Source: Paenibacillus phyllosphaerae (GTDB lineage: Bacteria > Bacillota > Bacilli > Paenibacillales > Paenibacillaceae). Taken from it: a DNA stretch of 59,754 nucleotides. The translations under genes and the position numbers were made by a program. Shown one piece after another: positions 30,905 to 39,448 of the stretch (positions are counted from its first letter, which is position 1; the number at the start of each line of letters is the position of its first letter). The notes under the pieces are model-generated. The model made no database searches. It worked only from the letters and a program-made list of their open reading frames with translations, and was not told the origin of the DNA. Where the stretch lies: NCBI RefSeq assembly GCF_014192105.1, contig NZ_JACHXK010000020.1, forward strand, positions 66,521 through 126,274, given 5' to 3'.

Positions 30905-30932
30905 ATTTTACCATCCATAGATTCATTGTCAA
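30905..30932 (-). promoter_or_regulatory. Promoter of the orphan solute-binding gene
   Basis: Minus strand TTGACA (30932-30927), a 16-bp spacer and TAAAAT (30910-30905), 33 bp above ATG 30872. Confidence 0.75.
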
Positions 30933-30943
30933 ATTTTCCCTGC

Positions 30944-30984
30944 TAAAAAAGCCCGATCCGCCGCGGTTATGCGTGAATCAGGCT
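30944..30984 (-). terminator. Terminator of the ecsAB-peptidase operon
   Basis: Minus-strand stem beginning AGCCTGATTC and closing with GGATCGGGCT, with G-U pairs and a small bulge, followed by six T residues. Confidence 0.7.
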
Positions 30985-31004
30985 CTCTATCGTAACGCTT
31001 CTAT

Positions 31005-32075
31005 TTAGAACAGCCACTTGCCGTCCTTCTGCACCAATTCGCCGTCCAGATACAGCTCTCCGCCGTTCTTCAGGCTCTTGATCATGTCCCAGTGGATGAC
31101 CGATTCATTGCCGGGACCGCCCGCTTCATAAGCGCGGCCAAGTGCCAGATGGACCGATCCGCCGATCTTCTCATCGAACAGAATCTCCTTGGTCGGATAT
31201 TCGATGCCGAAGTTGCAGCCAATGCCCAACTCCCCAAGGTATCGCGCGCCTGCGTCCGTATCGAGCGCAGCGATGAGCGCTGCCTCGCCCTTCTCGGCCG
31301 AACATTCGACGACGCGGCCCTGCTCGAACTTCAGGCGGATCCCCGCAATCTCTTGTCCATTGAAGATTGTCGGCCATTCATAGTAGATATGCCCTTCGGT
31401 TAGCAGATGATTCGGCGAGAAATAAAATTCGCCGTCCGGCACGTTACGGTAGCCAGCGCACATGACTGCCTTTCGGCCCGAGATATCGATCGTGATGTCC
31501 GTCTCGTTGGCGACGATCCGGACTTTCGAAGCCTGATTGAATTTCTCGGACGCCGCCTGCATCGATTCGAGAATCGCGTCGTAGTCCACGTTCACGGCGC
31601 TGTAAACGAAATCTTCGTACTCGGACAGTGACATGCCGGCGTCCATCGCCTGCGCCTGGGTCGGGAACATCGTCAGCACCCAGCGGGCGCCGCCCTTCAT
31701 CAGATACTGCGACAACTCGGAGGTCGCCTTCCGCCGCTGTTGGATCCGCTTCGGATCGACGTTCGTAAGCTCCTTGTTGTTCTCCTCGCCCAGGATACGG
31801 ATGACGGCATCGGATTGCTCATAGAGCCATTTCATCGCTTGAATGTCAGCTAGCTGCGCATCGTTCGCTTCCCCGATGAAGATTCGCTCCATCTCCGGCA
31901 GCGTCACCTGGGTGACGGGATGTCCCCCGGCACGCAGCACTTCCCGATACACCTCGCGGATGAGCGGCGCGGTTACGGCCTCGCCGATAATGAGGACACG
32001 TTCGCCCTCCTTGACTTTAATCGAGTGGCCGACGAGTACCTTGGCCAATTGTTCTACGCGTGGATCTGCCATCAT
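31005..32075 (-). CDS. M29-family aminopeptidase (AmpS/PepS-like)
   Basis: 356 residues from ATG 32075 (AGGGG six nt upstream); the much longer frame would run back into ecsB. Cytosolic metallo-aminopeptidase family M29. LIIGEAVTAPLIREVYREVL near residue 25 and the C-terminal IGCNFGIEYPTKEILFDEKI, SVHLALGRAYEAGG and ESVIHWDMI segments are the conserved catalytic region, providing the Glu, His and Asp ligands. The intervals fit other members, though some are about 410 residues. It starts 17 bp after ecsB, so it is probably co-transcribed. Broad peptide clean-up is the likely role. Confidence 0.88.
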   Translation of the reverse strand: MMADPRVEQLAKVLVGHSIKVKEGERVLIIGEAVTAPLIREVYREVLRAGGHPVTQVTLPEMERIFIGEANDAQLADIQAMKWLYEQSDAVIRILGEENNKELTNVDPKRIQQRRKATSELSQYLMKGGARWVLTMFPTQAQAMDAGMSLSEYEDFVYSAVNVDYDAILESMQAASEKFNQASKVRIVANETDITIDISGRKAVMCAGYRNVPDGEFYFSPNHLLTEGHIYYEWPTIFNGQEIAGIRLKFEQGRVVECSAEKGEAALIAALDTDAGARYLGELGIGCNFGIEYPTKEILFDEKIGGSVHLALGRAYEAGGPGNESVIHWDMIKSLKNGGELYLDGELVQKDGKWLF

Positions 32076-32092
32076 TGATTTCCCCTTTGACG

Positions 32093-33337
32093 TTAATCTT
32101 CTTCCAAATCCAGCTGCATCTTGCGGCGCAGCCGCCCGGGCCGCACGAGCAGGATAAGCACAACGGCGGCAAGCGCATTGACGACCAATTGAGCGATATA
32201 GCCTTGACCGGGCAGCAGGATCGCATGCGGTACCAGCAGCAGGATTGCGCACAGCACATAGGCGGAACGGTCGACGCGTTGGACCGCTTCGAAGCGCAGC
32301 CGGTCCGGCAGCGGATAGACATGGCGCCATACGGAATGCCGATGCGCTTGCGTCAGTGCCGCCAGTTGGACGCCGACGAGCCAGACGAACAGCACGTACA
32401 CGGCGGCGGCTCCCCAGCCCAATGCGAGACCGGACTCGGCGGCAAGCGCGCCGCAGAACATGCCGAGCAGCGTCAGGCGGAGCGTAATGCCGCCAAGCTC
32501 GGTCCGGTAGAGCGAATGGGCGTATAGGTAGACAAAGGCGTTACTCTGCTTATAGGCAATCGACTTCGCCATCCAAGCCAAGTACCCTCTTCGCGCGATA
32601 TTGGCCGTCTCCGACGGCACGTCCGCGAACGCGCTGAAGAATACGACATAACGCCGTTTCGTCTTCCGCTCTTCGCGGATAAGCGTCTGCCAAGGCAGCC
32701 TGAATTTGCTCATGGAGCGGTAGAGCAGCCCGAATAGGACGATGCTGAGTAGCGTTATAGTCAATCCGATCCAAGGCTCCGACTGCACGAGCGCTCCGAC
32801 GCATACCGCCGTGACGAGCCAACGGAGCACGCGGATCCCTCTTCGGCTGCCGTTCCACACCATGCGCCGCTCCTGCCATGCGGCATAGGCGCCAAGCAGC
32901 TTCAAGGCAATGACAACACCGACGAGCAGTGCCGCATGCAGCTGTCCAGGACCTTTCACATAGATCGGAATATAGATCAAGCAGACGAATAAGACCGCAG
33001 CCAGGCCAGCCAGCCCATTGTAACGTAACGACTTGCTTATGTAACGATCCATCTGCCCTTCAAGCGGCATCAGGAAGACCAGATCCGCCTCTCTCAGCCA
33101 AGTGCGAAGCGGATTGTAGCTGATGAACGGCGTGAGCGCCGCGATCCCGACGATGGTAAAAGGAAAGTCAGCCGGCATATCCCGCAGCAATGACGTATAG
33201 CTGGCCAGCGCCGTAAGTGCCGCCATCGCGAAGACGAAAGGCACTCCGCTCCGAAGCATATCGCTTATGTACGGCATCGATTCCCGCCAGAATGCGCCGA
33301 CGCGGGCTTTCCACAAGGACTCAACCGATCGTTCCAT
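32093..33337 (-). CDS. ecsB: ABC transporter membrane protein EcsB
   Basis: 414 residues from ATG 33337, which has GGGGG five nt upstream; ATG 33349 is an alternative. It is rich in hydrophobic helices (about ten), for example VPFVFAMAALTALASYTSLL, LAAVLFVCLIYIPIYV and ALAAVVLILLVRPG. The first cytosolic segment has LRTWLREADLVFLMPLE, typical of EcsB. It overlaps ecsA by 17 bp. EcsAB is an ABC exporter-like complex linked in Bacillus to intramembrane proteolysis, protein secretion and competence; here it is followed by a peptidase gene. Confidence 0.88.
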   Translation of the reverse strand: MERSVESLWKARVGAFWRESMPYISDMLRSGVPFVFAMAALTALASYTSLLRDMPADFPFTIVGIAALTPFISYNPLRTWLREADLVFLMPLEGQMDRYISKSLRYNGLAGLAAVLFVCLIYIPIYVKGPGQLHAALLVGVVIALKLLGAYAAWQERRMVWNGSRRGIRVLRWLVTAVCVGALVQSEPWIGLTITLLSIVLFGLLYRSMSKFRLPWQTLIREERKTKRRYVVFFSAFADVPSETANIARRGYLAWMAKSIAYKQSNAFVYLYAHSLYRTELGGITLRLTLLGMFCGALAAESGLALGWGAAAVYVLFVWLVGVQLAALTQAHRHSVWRHVYPLPDRLRFEAVQRVDRSAYVLCAILLLVPHAILLPGQGYIAQLVVNALAAVVLILLVRPGRLRRKMQLDLEED

Positions 33338-34085
33338 TCGATCCCCCATCCGCCGTCAGCCGGTAGAAGGCTTCCTCGAGCGAACCTTCTCCTTCCCGAA
33401 ATCCCGCTGCCGCGCACACTTCCGCCAGCGTTCCGTACGCAATCATCCGGCCATGATGCAGCACGATGAATCGATCGCAATACGTCTCCACCGTCGACAG
33501 GATGTGCGAGCTCATGAAGATCGCCGCGCCTTCGCGCTTCACCTCGACGAGCTTATCGAGCAGGGAGCGGATCCCGAGCGGGTCCAGACCCAGGAACGGT
33601 TCGTCGATAATATAGAGCGGCGGCCGGGCCAGCAGCGCGTTCATAATCATCACCTTTTGCCGCATTCCCTTCGACAGATGCGCCGCGAATGCCCCGCGCT
33701 TCGGCTTCATGTAGAATTCGCCGAGCAGGTCCGTCGCCAGCTGTTCATACCGCGCCTGGTCGACGCCGTAAGCCATGCCGGTCAGCCTTAAATGTTCTTC
33801 AACGGTCAGCTCATCGAATAAGAGCGGCGTCTCGGGCACATAGGCCAATGCGCTGCGGTAACGTTCCGGGTCCTCCGCAAGCGTCGTTCCCTGGATGCGA
33901 ATTTCGCCGGTATGCGGCTGCATAAGTCCGAGAATATGCTTGATCGCCGTGCTTTTGCCCGCGCCGTTCAGACCGATCAGACCGATCATCTCGCCTGGCG
34001 CCAGCGTGAATGACAGTTCATGCAGTACGGGCTTGCGCGGACTATATCCGCCCGTTACCCGTTGTACGTCCAATACCGGATTCAT
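33321..34085 (-). CDS. ecsA: ABC transporter ATP-binding protein EcsA
   Basis: 254 residues from the ATG at 34085, six nt after GAGGTG; ATG 34094 touches the ribosome site. Walker A is GLNGAGKST near residue 39, the Q-loop region is VPETPLLFDELTVEE, the signature is LSKGMRQK (degenerate, as in EcsA), Walker B is LYIIDEPFLGLD and the switch His is in SSHILSTVE. Paired with the overlapping ecsB, it forms the ecsAB unit, first gene of a three-gene operon ending in the M29 peptidase. Confidence 0.9.
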   Translation of the reverse strand: MNPVLDVQRVTGGYSPRKPVLHELSFTLAPGEMIGLIGLNGAGKSTAIKHILGLMQPHTGEIRIQGTTLAEDPERYRSALAYVPETPLLFDELTVEEHLRLTGMAYGVDQARYEQLATDLLGEFYMKPKRGAFAAHLSKGMRQKVMIMNALLARPPLYIIDEPFLGLDPLGIRSLLDKLVEVKREGAAIFMSSHILSTVETYCDRFIVLHHGRMIAYGTLAEVCAAAGFREGEGSLEEAFYRLTADGGSNGTIG

Positions 34086-34146
34086 TACATTCACCTCACT
34101 ATTGCCATTATACCGAAATTCGCCTCACATTTGAAAACGCCTCTCT

Positions 34147-34203
34147 AAACGCCAAAACCCCTACCCTCCCGTCAACACGTGACAGAGAGAGCAAGGGTTT
34201 TAC
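34147..34203 (-). terminator. Terminator of the SLH-protein gene
   Basis: Minus-strand hairpin between AACCCTTGCTCTC and GAGGGTAGGGGTT with several G-U pairs, followed by TTTT. Confidence 0.6.
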
Positions 34204-34232
34204 TTACGCAATCATTATTGTATTATTCGCAA

Positions 34233-35918
34233 TTATTCAACCTCGATCTTCGTTACAAGACCGTTCGTCAGCGTAACTTCTACTTCCGCTCCAGCAACCA
34301 GGTCGGATGCGTCGCCTTCAATCACGACAGTCTCAGCTACGTTCAGCACGAGCGCTTGCGTGCCGCCAGTCACTTCCTGCGTGAGCGATACGGTTGCGAT
34401 TTTGCCCGACGCATTCAGGATGACGCTGTTCAGCTTGCCTTCGTAAGTAACAACCGTCGTCTCAGGCGCTTTCTTCGTCACTTCGATGAAGATCGCTTTG
34501 CTGTCGTCCGTGCGCACGAGCACTTCGTCGCCGGCTTTAAGCGCGGAAGCTTCAACCTTCACGCCGTCGCGGAAAACGAACACGTTGGATGCAAGCGTTA
34601 CCGTGACTTCGGATTTGTCGGCTTTCACGATCGTCACCTTATTGTCGGCAACAGCCGCTTTCAGCGCGCCCGTGATGGAAGCTTCAATCGCCGTCTCGCC
34701 GTTCTTCGTGACTTCGATGAAAATCACTTTGCCTTCAAACGTGCGGACGAGCACTTCATCGCCGGCTACGAGCGCGGAAGCTGCGACTTTAACGCCATTG
34801 CGATAGATGAATGCATTGTCAGTCAGCGGCACCGTTACTTCGGACTTGTCTGCTTTCACGATCGTTACTTTGTTGTCGGCAACGGCTGCTTTCACCGAAC
34901 CCGAGAAGGAGGCTTCAACCGCTTCTTCAGCGGAATCGGTCACTTCTACGAATACTGCCTTGCCTTCGTACGTGCGGACCATGACATCGTCGCCTGCTTT
35001 GAGCGCCGAGATCGAAGATTTTACATCATTGCGGAAAATGAAGACGTTCGACGCGAGCGGTACCGTCACTTCCGTTTTGTCGGCCTTGACGATCGTGATC
35101 GAACCGTTCGAAGCTGCTGCTTTCAGCGTACCCGTGATCGCTTGCGCATCTTCATCATTGTCCGGCATTTGCTCGTCCGTACGGTCAAGCAGCGCCGCCA
35201 GCTCTGCGCGCGTTACCGGTTGGTTCGGACGGAACGTGTTGTCGTTGTATCCCGTGATCAGCTTCTTCTCCAGCGCGACTGCGACATATCCGACCGATGC
35301 TGCAGGAATGTTCTTCGCATCTTTGAAGTTCAGCGCCGTATTGCTCTTCGCCTTCGCTTCGGCTTCCAGCCCCAGTGCCTTCACGAGCAGCGTTGCCGCG
35401 AACAGGCGGGTAGCAGACTTGTCCGCTTGAATGCTTGCGTCCGTCTCAGCGAACAGATCCTTCTCCAGCGCTACGGCCACATAGCCGACCGCCCACGGAT
35501 ATTTCTTCTCCAGCTGGTCCGCATCTTTGAAGTTCAGCTCAGTCGCCAGCTCCTCAGCGGATTCCGCCTGCTCCTTCAATCCCATCAGACGAACTGCCGC
35601 CACGATCGCTTCAATGCGCGTGATCTCCTTGTTCGGTTTGAAAGTACCGTCTTCGTAACCGTTAAACACACCCTTCGAAGCGAGACGAACGATATATTCA
35701 AGCGCCCATTTCAATTCCTTTTCATCCTTGAAATTGACGTTGATGTTCACTTCTTTCTTGCCGCCATTGCCTTTGTTCTCTTTCGAGCTTTCGTACTTGT
35801 CCTTGTTGTTGCCGTTACCATTACCTTTGCCATCGGCAAACGCGCTCGTTGCTCCGCCCGCCAGTGTCAGTACCGCCATCGATGTTACCGCCGCTTTTTT
35901 CAACATTGCCTTCTTCAT
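34233..35918 (-). CDS. S-layer homology (SLH) surface protein with beta-domain repeats
   Basis: 561 residues from ATG 35918; the extra 53 codons upstream are the untranslated leader. A signal peptide ends GATSAFADG (residue 27). A Gly/Asn/Lys linker follows, then three SLH domains at about 57-230: GVFNGYEDGTFKPNKEITR, a second with a weaker core, and ITGYNDNTFRPNQPVTRAE. They bind pyruvylated wall polysaccharide. After them come three near-identical modules of about 74 residues, each containing VTIVKADKSEVTV, VFIFRN-like and AGDEVLVRT segments, and a related final module. There is no catalytic motif. It is a wall-anchored structural protein, next to but terminated separately from the helicase. 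Confidence 0.92.
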   Translation of the reverse strand: MKKAMLKKAAVTSMAVLTLAGGATSAFADGKGNGNGNNKDKYESSKENKGNGGKKEVNINVNFKDEKELKWALEYIVRLASKGVFNGYEDGTFKPNKEITRIEAIVAAVRLMGLKEQAESAEELATELNFKDADQLEKKYPWAVGYVAVALEKDLFAETDASIQADKSATRLFAATLLVKALGLEAEAKAKSNTALNFKDAKNIPAASVGYVAVALEKKLITGYNDNTFRPNQPVTRAELAALLDRTDEQMPDNDEDAQAITGTLKAAASNGSITIVKADKTEVTVPLASNVFIFRNDVKSSISALKAGDDVMVRTYEGKAVFVEVTDSAEEAVEASFSGSVKAAVADNKVTIVKADKSEVTVPLTDNAFIYRNGVKVAASALVAGDEVLVRTFEGKVIFIEVTKNGETAIEASITGALKAAVADNKVTIVKADKSEVTVTLASNVFVFRDGVKVEASALKAGDEVLVRTDDSKAIFIEVTKKAPETTVVTYEGKLNSVILNASGKIATVSLTQEVTGGTQALVLNVAETVVIEGDASDLVAGAEVEVTLTNGLVTKIEVE

Positions 35919-36043
35919 CAATTGCCACTCTCCCTCATACTGCGGTCTCTGCCGCGAATTTGCTTTTACGCCGATACTGTTCGACAGGGTGTACGTTTTT
36001 TGAGGGGGTGCAGCCAATAATTTTGTTTCAGATTGGTAAAAAA

Positions 36044-36067
36044 GGACCAACCGCATGCGGTTGGTCC
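36044..36067 (-). terminator. Helicase terminator, perfect 24-bp palindrome
   Basis: GGACCAACCGCATGCGGTTG with its mirror half forms a perfect palindrome, followed on the minus strand by TTTTTT. It lies 17 bp below the helicase stop. Confidence 0.88.
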
Positions 36068-36084
36068 CTCTGTTCAATCCCTTG

Positions 36085-37512
36085 TTATTGTTGGTCGCGC
36101 TTGGCTTTGAGCCATTTTGGCGCTCCTTTATTTTTGCGCTCGCGTTCGCGTTGCGCTTTCGCCGCCTTGGTCATCGCAGCTTGCGGTTTGCCGCCAGCCT
36201 GAGGACGACCGCCTCCTGCTTGCTCCGGCTTGCTGCTTACTGCCGCAGTTTCCTTGACTTGGGCACGTTCAGCCGCGCTGCCCGCTTTTGCTTCAGGTCG
36301 GTTGGAAGGTCTGCGATCGGCAGCTTGCCCCGATGGTTTGCGGTCACGGTGCGTTCCGATCTGGTAGGAAGTCAATTCTTCCGGATCCCACAGACGCCCG
36401 CGGAACATGCGCTTCTCTTGCAATTTAATGTTCAGCTGCTTGCAGAACTTGCTCATGATGAACACCTGCTGCGGCGTAACGATCGTGACGACCGTGCCAT
36501 TGCGGCCCATGCGCCCAGTCCGGCCTGCCCGGTGGACATAATGGTCGGCATCGGTCGCCGGGTCCAATTGGACGACGAGCGGCAGACCCGCGATATCGAT
36601 GCCTCTTGCCGCTACGTCGGTGGCGAGCAGCAGTTGGAGCCGGCCTTCGCGGAAGCGCGTCAAGGTCGCGGCACGGCGCTGCTTGTCCGCATCTCCGTAC
36701 AGCGTCTCGATATTGAAGCCTTCATAGCCGAATTTCGATTCGTAATTGGCGATCTCATCCGTATCGTTGATGAAGAGCAGAGCCGATTTGGGCTCCAGCA
36801 TCCGAATCAATCTGCGCGCCGCATCCACCTTATCCCGCTTGTCCGCGACAAGGTAATAATGTTCAACCTGCTCCGGCAGCTTCTGGTCCGTCGTGACGTC
36901 GATCGTCTTCGGATTCTGCATCCAACGATCTTCCACGTCCTCCATCGCTTGCGGCTTCGTGGCGGAGAAGAACGCGATTTGGCGCTCGCGCCCCATTGCC
37001 TTCAGCAGCGTATCCACTTCACCGGTCGAACCCAGCTGGAACACTTGATCCGCCTCGTCGATGATGAGAAACTTGATATTGTGCAGCTTCAGCTTGCCGG
37101 CCATATAAATTTCGTGGACCCGGCCAGGCGTGCCGACGACCAGGTGAGGACGCTGCTTCAGCTTCTCCACTTGACGCTGCATCGAAGCGCCGCCGATCAG
37201 CTGATGTACCCGGATGGACAGCTCCTCGCCGTACAGCTCCGCTACGCGGTAAATTTGCATGGCCAATTCTTGCGTAGGCGCAAGCACCAACACCTGCAGC
37301 GCTTCGCTGCCTGCCTCGATTCGCTGCAATGCCGGCAGTATGAACGCAAGCGTCTTCCCTGTCCCGGTCTGCGATCTTGCGGTCACGTCATGCCCAGCCA
37401 GCAGCTCCGGGATCGCCGCAGCTTGCACCGGCGTCGGCTGATCGATCTGGTTGTCCTTCAATTTTGCTGCCAATTCAGCCCGAATCCCCATCGATTCCCA
37501 AACAACGTTCAT
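36085..37512 (-). CDS. DEAD-box RNA helicase
   Basis: 475 residues. Q motif QPTPVQ (25-30), Walker A SQTGTGKT (47-54), Ia PTQELA, DEAD (152-155), SAT (183-185), and VI HRAGRTGRMGR near residue 320 are all intact. After about residue 385 a low-complexity tail rich in Arg, Lys, Ala, Gln and Gly runs to the end, as expected for RNA affinity. It resembles CshA/CshB or DbpA-like helicases of Firmicutes, but lacks a recognisable RNA-binding module in the tail. Likely role: ribosome assembly, RNA decay or cold growth. Confidence 0.93.
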   Translation of the reverse strand: MNVVWESMGIRAELAAKLKDNQIDQPTPVQAAAIPELLAGHDVTARSQTGTGKTLAFILPALQRIEAGSEALQVLVLAPTQELAMQIYRVAELYGEELSIRVHQLIGGASMQRQVEKLKQRPHLVVGTPGRVHEIYMAGKLKLHNIKFLIIDEADQVFQLGSTGEVDTLLKAMGRERQIAFFSATKPQAMEDVEDRWMQNPKTIDVTTDQKLPEQVEHYYLVADKRDKVDAARRLIRMLEPKSALLFINDTDEIANYESKFGYEGFNIETLYGDADKQRRAATLTRFREGRLQLLLATDVAARGIDIAGLPLVVQLDPATDADHYVHRAGRTGRMGRNGTVVTIVTPQQVFIMSKFCKQLNIKLQEKRMFRGRLWDPEELTSYQIGTHRDRKPSGQAADRRPSNRPEAKAGSAAERAQVKETAAVSSKPEQAGGGRPQAGGKPQAAMTKAAKAQRERERKNKGAPKWLKAKRDQQ

Positions 37513-37541
37513 CGTCGTAATGCTCCTTTAGTCTTACATCC

Positions 37542-38315
37542 TTATTTGCGATTCAAATATTTGCCCGCGATCCTGTCGGCAAAGCGGGGCGCAAGCCCGT
37601 ACAGCCGAATGCCGATTCCCGCGGACAACGGCATATCGACCTCGGGTATGCGCTTGTCGATTACCTTCACGATAGCATCCGCTACCTGCTCCGGCTTCAG
37701 CATATAGCTGCGCACGCTCTTCGCGTATCCGCCCTCGGGATCGGCCGTCAGCAGGAACGGCGTGTCGATCGGTCCCGGATTGACGGCCGATACGGCGATG
37801 GACATCGGAGCAAGCTCCGCGCGCAGCGCATTCGTAAGTCCGAGCACCGCGTGCTTGGTTGCCGCATACGCCGAGGCTTTGGCCGTGCTCAGCTTACCGG
37901 CCATCGAAGCGATATTGACGATATGCCCGCCGCCCTGCTGCTTCATAATCGGCAGCACCGCCTTCGTGCAGCGGACAACGCCCATATAATTCGTATTCAT
38001 CATATCTTCAAAATGCCCGATTGGCGCGTCGATAAAACGCTCGAACAGCCCAAATCCCGCATTATTGACGAGCACGTCGATACGGCCGAACTCACGGGCG
38101 ATCTGTTCGATCGTCCGGTTCACCTCGTCATTGTCGGTTACGTCCATGACATAACTGCCGCAACGGCCCTTGATGGAACCGGCAGCAGCCGCAAGTTTCG
38201 CCGCGCTGCGGCCGGTGATGACCGGTACGGCGCCGGCTTGCGCCAGCCTTCTAGCCGCTTCAGCACCGACCCCGCTGGCAGCACCGGTTATAACCACAAT
38301 CTTCCCATTAAGCAA
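37542..38315 (-). CDS. Short-chain dehydrogenase/reductase
   Basis: 257 residues. Classical SDR: cofactor motif TGAASGVG near residue 10, NNAG near 88, catalytic Ser in NIASMAG near 135 and YAATK near 150. The Arg in GRSAAK after the first strand suggests NADP preference. The start is TTG 38315 with only a weak GAGGG-like site, so it could shift a few codons. It resembles Firmicute YqjQ-type oxidoreductases of unknown substrate. It ends 29 bp upstream of the helicase gene, so co-transcription is possible. Confidence 0.85.
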   Translation of the reverse strand: MLNGKIVVITGAASGVGAEAARRLAQAGAVPVITGRSAAKLAAAAGSIKGRCGSYVMDVTDNDEVNRTIEQIAREFGRIDVLVNNAGFGLFERFIDAPIGHFEDMMNTNYMGVVRCTKAVLPIMKQQGGGHIVNIASMAGKLSTAKASAYAATKHAVLGLTNALRAELAPMSIAVSAVNPGPIDTPFLLTADPEGGYAKSVRSYMLKPEQVADAIVKVIDKRIPEVDMPLSAGIGIRLYGLAPRFADRIAGKYLNRK

Positions 38316-38408
38316 TCCCGATCCCTCACCCGTCGCGCATGCACATATTCTCTCGTATTACTTTAACAGAGTGGCCTCCATTACGGAAGGAGCATATGCG
38401 CGAAATGC

Positions 38409-38611
38409 AAGGTGAAACGGCTGTCGCCGTCCCCTGGCGGCGCAGCGCGTTTCATTCCGGAGAAATACAAGGCGATTGATAAGCGTGAACTTATAAATTC
38501 TTATATTTCAAGGCGAAACGGCTATCGCCATTCTCTGGCGCCGCAGCGCGTAGCATTCCGGAGACATAGAGGCCGAAGGATAAGCGTGAAACTTATGCAT
38601 ACCTATATGTA
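38409..38611 (+). repeat. Two tandem copies of a ~100-bp dispersed repeat
   Basis: Copy A is 38409-38508, copy B 38510-38611. Each opens with an imperfect hairpin whose outer arms are TGAAACG and CGTTTCA, continues CATTCCGGAGAAATACAAGG or close to it, and ends around ATAAGCGTGAAACTTAT. Together they fill most of the gap between the SDR and cheX. Confidence 0.8.
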
Positions 38612-38632
38612 AAAAAGCCCCCGGCGGGAGCT
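38611..38632 (-). terminator. Terminator of cheX
   Basis: AGCTCCC/GGGGGCT hairpin with TTTTTT on the minus strand, 20 bp below the cheX stop and abutting repeat copy B. Confidence 0.75.
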
Positions 38633-38651
38633 TTAATGTAAACAAATGGAC

Positions 38652-39113
38652 TTAAGATGCAATGAGAACTTGAATATCCAGCTCGCCAATACCGTCCATA
38701 ATCAGCGGTATTGTCAGTGCTTTCTTCGCTTCGAAGCCAGCCGATTGTGCGGAATGCAGTACCTTAGGCGGTGTAATGTCTACACGCACGCCTTGATTGA
38801 ACAGCATCGTGCTTGCGTTGCCGCTGATCATATTGCCTAGCTCCGAGATAGCGCTCTTGCCCATCTCGTCCATCTCGGAAATCGCGAAGCCGCCCATCAT
38901 GGCGGAAACCATCTTAATCGCAACCTCTTCACTTAGACCCAGCACGATATCGCCGTTCAGTTGGCCGTTCAGTCCGATCTGAATCCAAATATAATTCTCA
39001 ACAAATTTAACGTCTTTCACGCCAAGTTGTCCCGTTGCCGGTCGAATCTGAACAACCTGTTCGATGACTATTTTAGCAGATTCCAAGAATGGGTTAATAT
39101 ACTCGGCATTCAT
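38652..39113 (-). CDS. cheX: CheX-type CheY-P phosphatase domain protein
   Basis: 153 residues, the size of a single CheX domain. The conserved E-x-x-N phosphatase signature is E91-x-x-N94 in AISELGNMISGNAS, followed by N99. The beta strand VENYIWIQIGLNG and VVLGLSEEVAIKMVSAMMG fit the CheC/CheX/FliY fold. CheX removes phosphate from CheY in chemotaxis, but there is no chemotaxis or flagellar gene beside it, so a stand-alone or related signalling role is possible. AAGGAG lies 12 nt before ATG 39113. Confidence 0.88.
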   Translation of the reverse strand: MNAEYINPFLESAKIVIEQVVQIRPATGQLGVKDVKFVENYIWIQIGLNGQLNGDIVLGLSEEVAIKMVSAMMGGFAISEMDEMGKSAISELGNMISGNASTMLFNQGVRVDITPPKVLHSAQSAGFEAKKALTIPLIMDGIGELDIQVLIAS

Positions 39114-39336
39114 CGCGAGGTAGCGCTCCTTTTTCGACTCGTTTCATATCCCTGCTCATATTATACTAGATCGAATAGGTCAAGTATACTATGCCTTTAA
39201 TGGAAATATACGAGTCATCTCTGATTTTGTCGAACTATGTTCGGGATAGAACTTATATCGGACATATGATCCAAAAACATTAGAGATCGCTCACAAGCTG
39301 ACCATCTTTTCATCGGCTAAATAGTACCAACAACCC
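39114..39336. other. Intergenic region upstream of cheX
   Basis: AT-rich. On the minus strand TTGACC is followed 12 bp later by TATAAT, which is too close to be one promoter, so the cheX promoter is uncertain. Nothing else was recognised. Confidence 0.35.
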
Positions 39337-39400
39337 ACGGTGAAACGGCTGTGACCATTCTCTAGCGGCACAGCTCGTTTCATTCCGGAGAAATACAAGG
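39337..39400 (+). repeat. Truncated copy C of the dispersed repeat
   Basis: Only the hairpin part and CATTCCGGAGAAATACAAGG are kept; the 3' half found in copies A and B is missing. It lies next to the HRDC gene's end. Confidence 0.7.
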
Positions 39401-39448
39401 TTCAGATTCGAGCCATGCTCTACTGCTTAAAGCCGCTGGCTTAGCGTG

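Noticed and set aside
34179..36020. 613-residue plus-strand ORF opposite the SLH protein
   Set aside because: It runs antisense to recognisable SLH domains and mirrors the repeats of that gene.
36055..37707. 550-residue plus-strand ORF opposite the helicase
   Set aside because: It is antisense to a full set of helicase motifs.
38412..38612. 66-residue ORF between SDR and cheX
   Set aside because: It is an artefact of the dispersed repeat; the same peptide pattern appears at copy D in the other direction.
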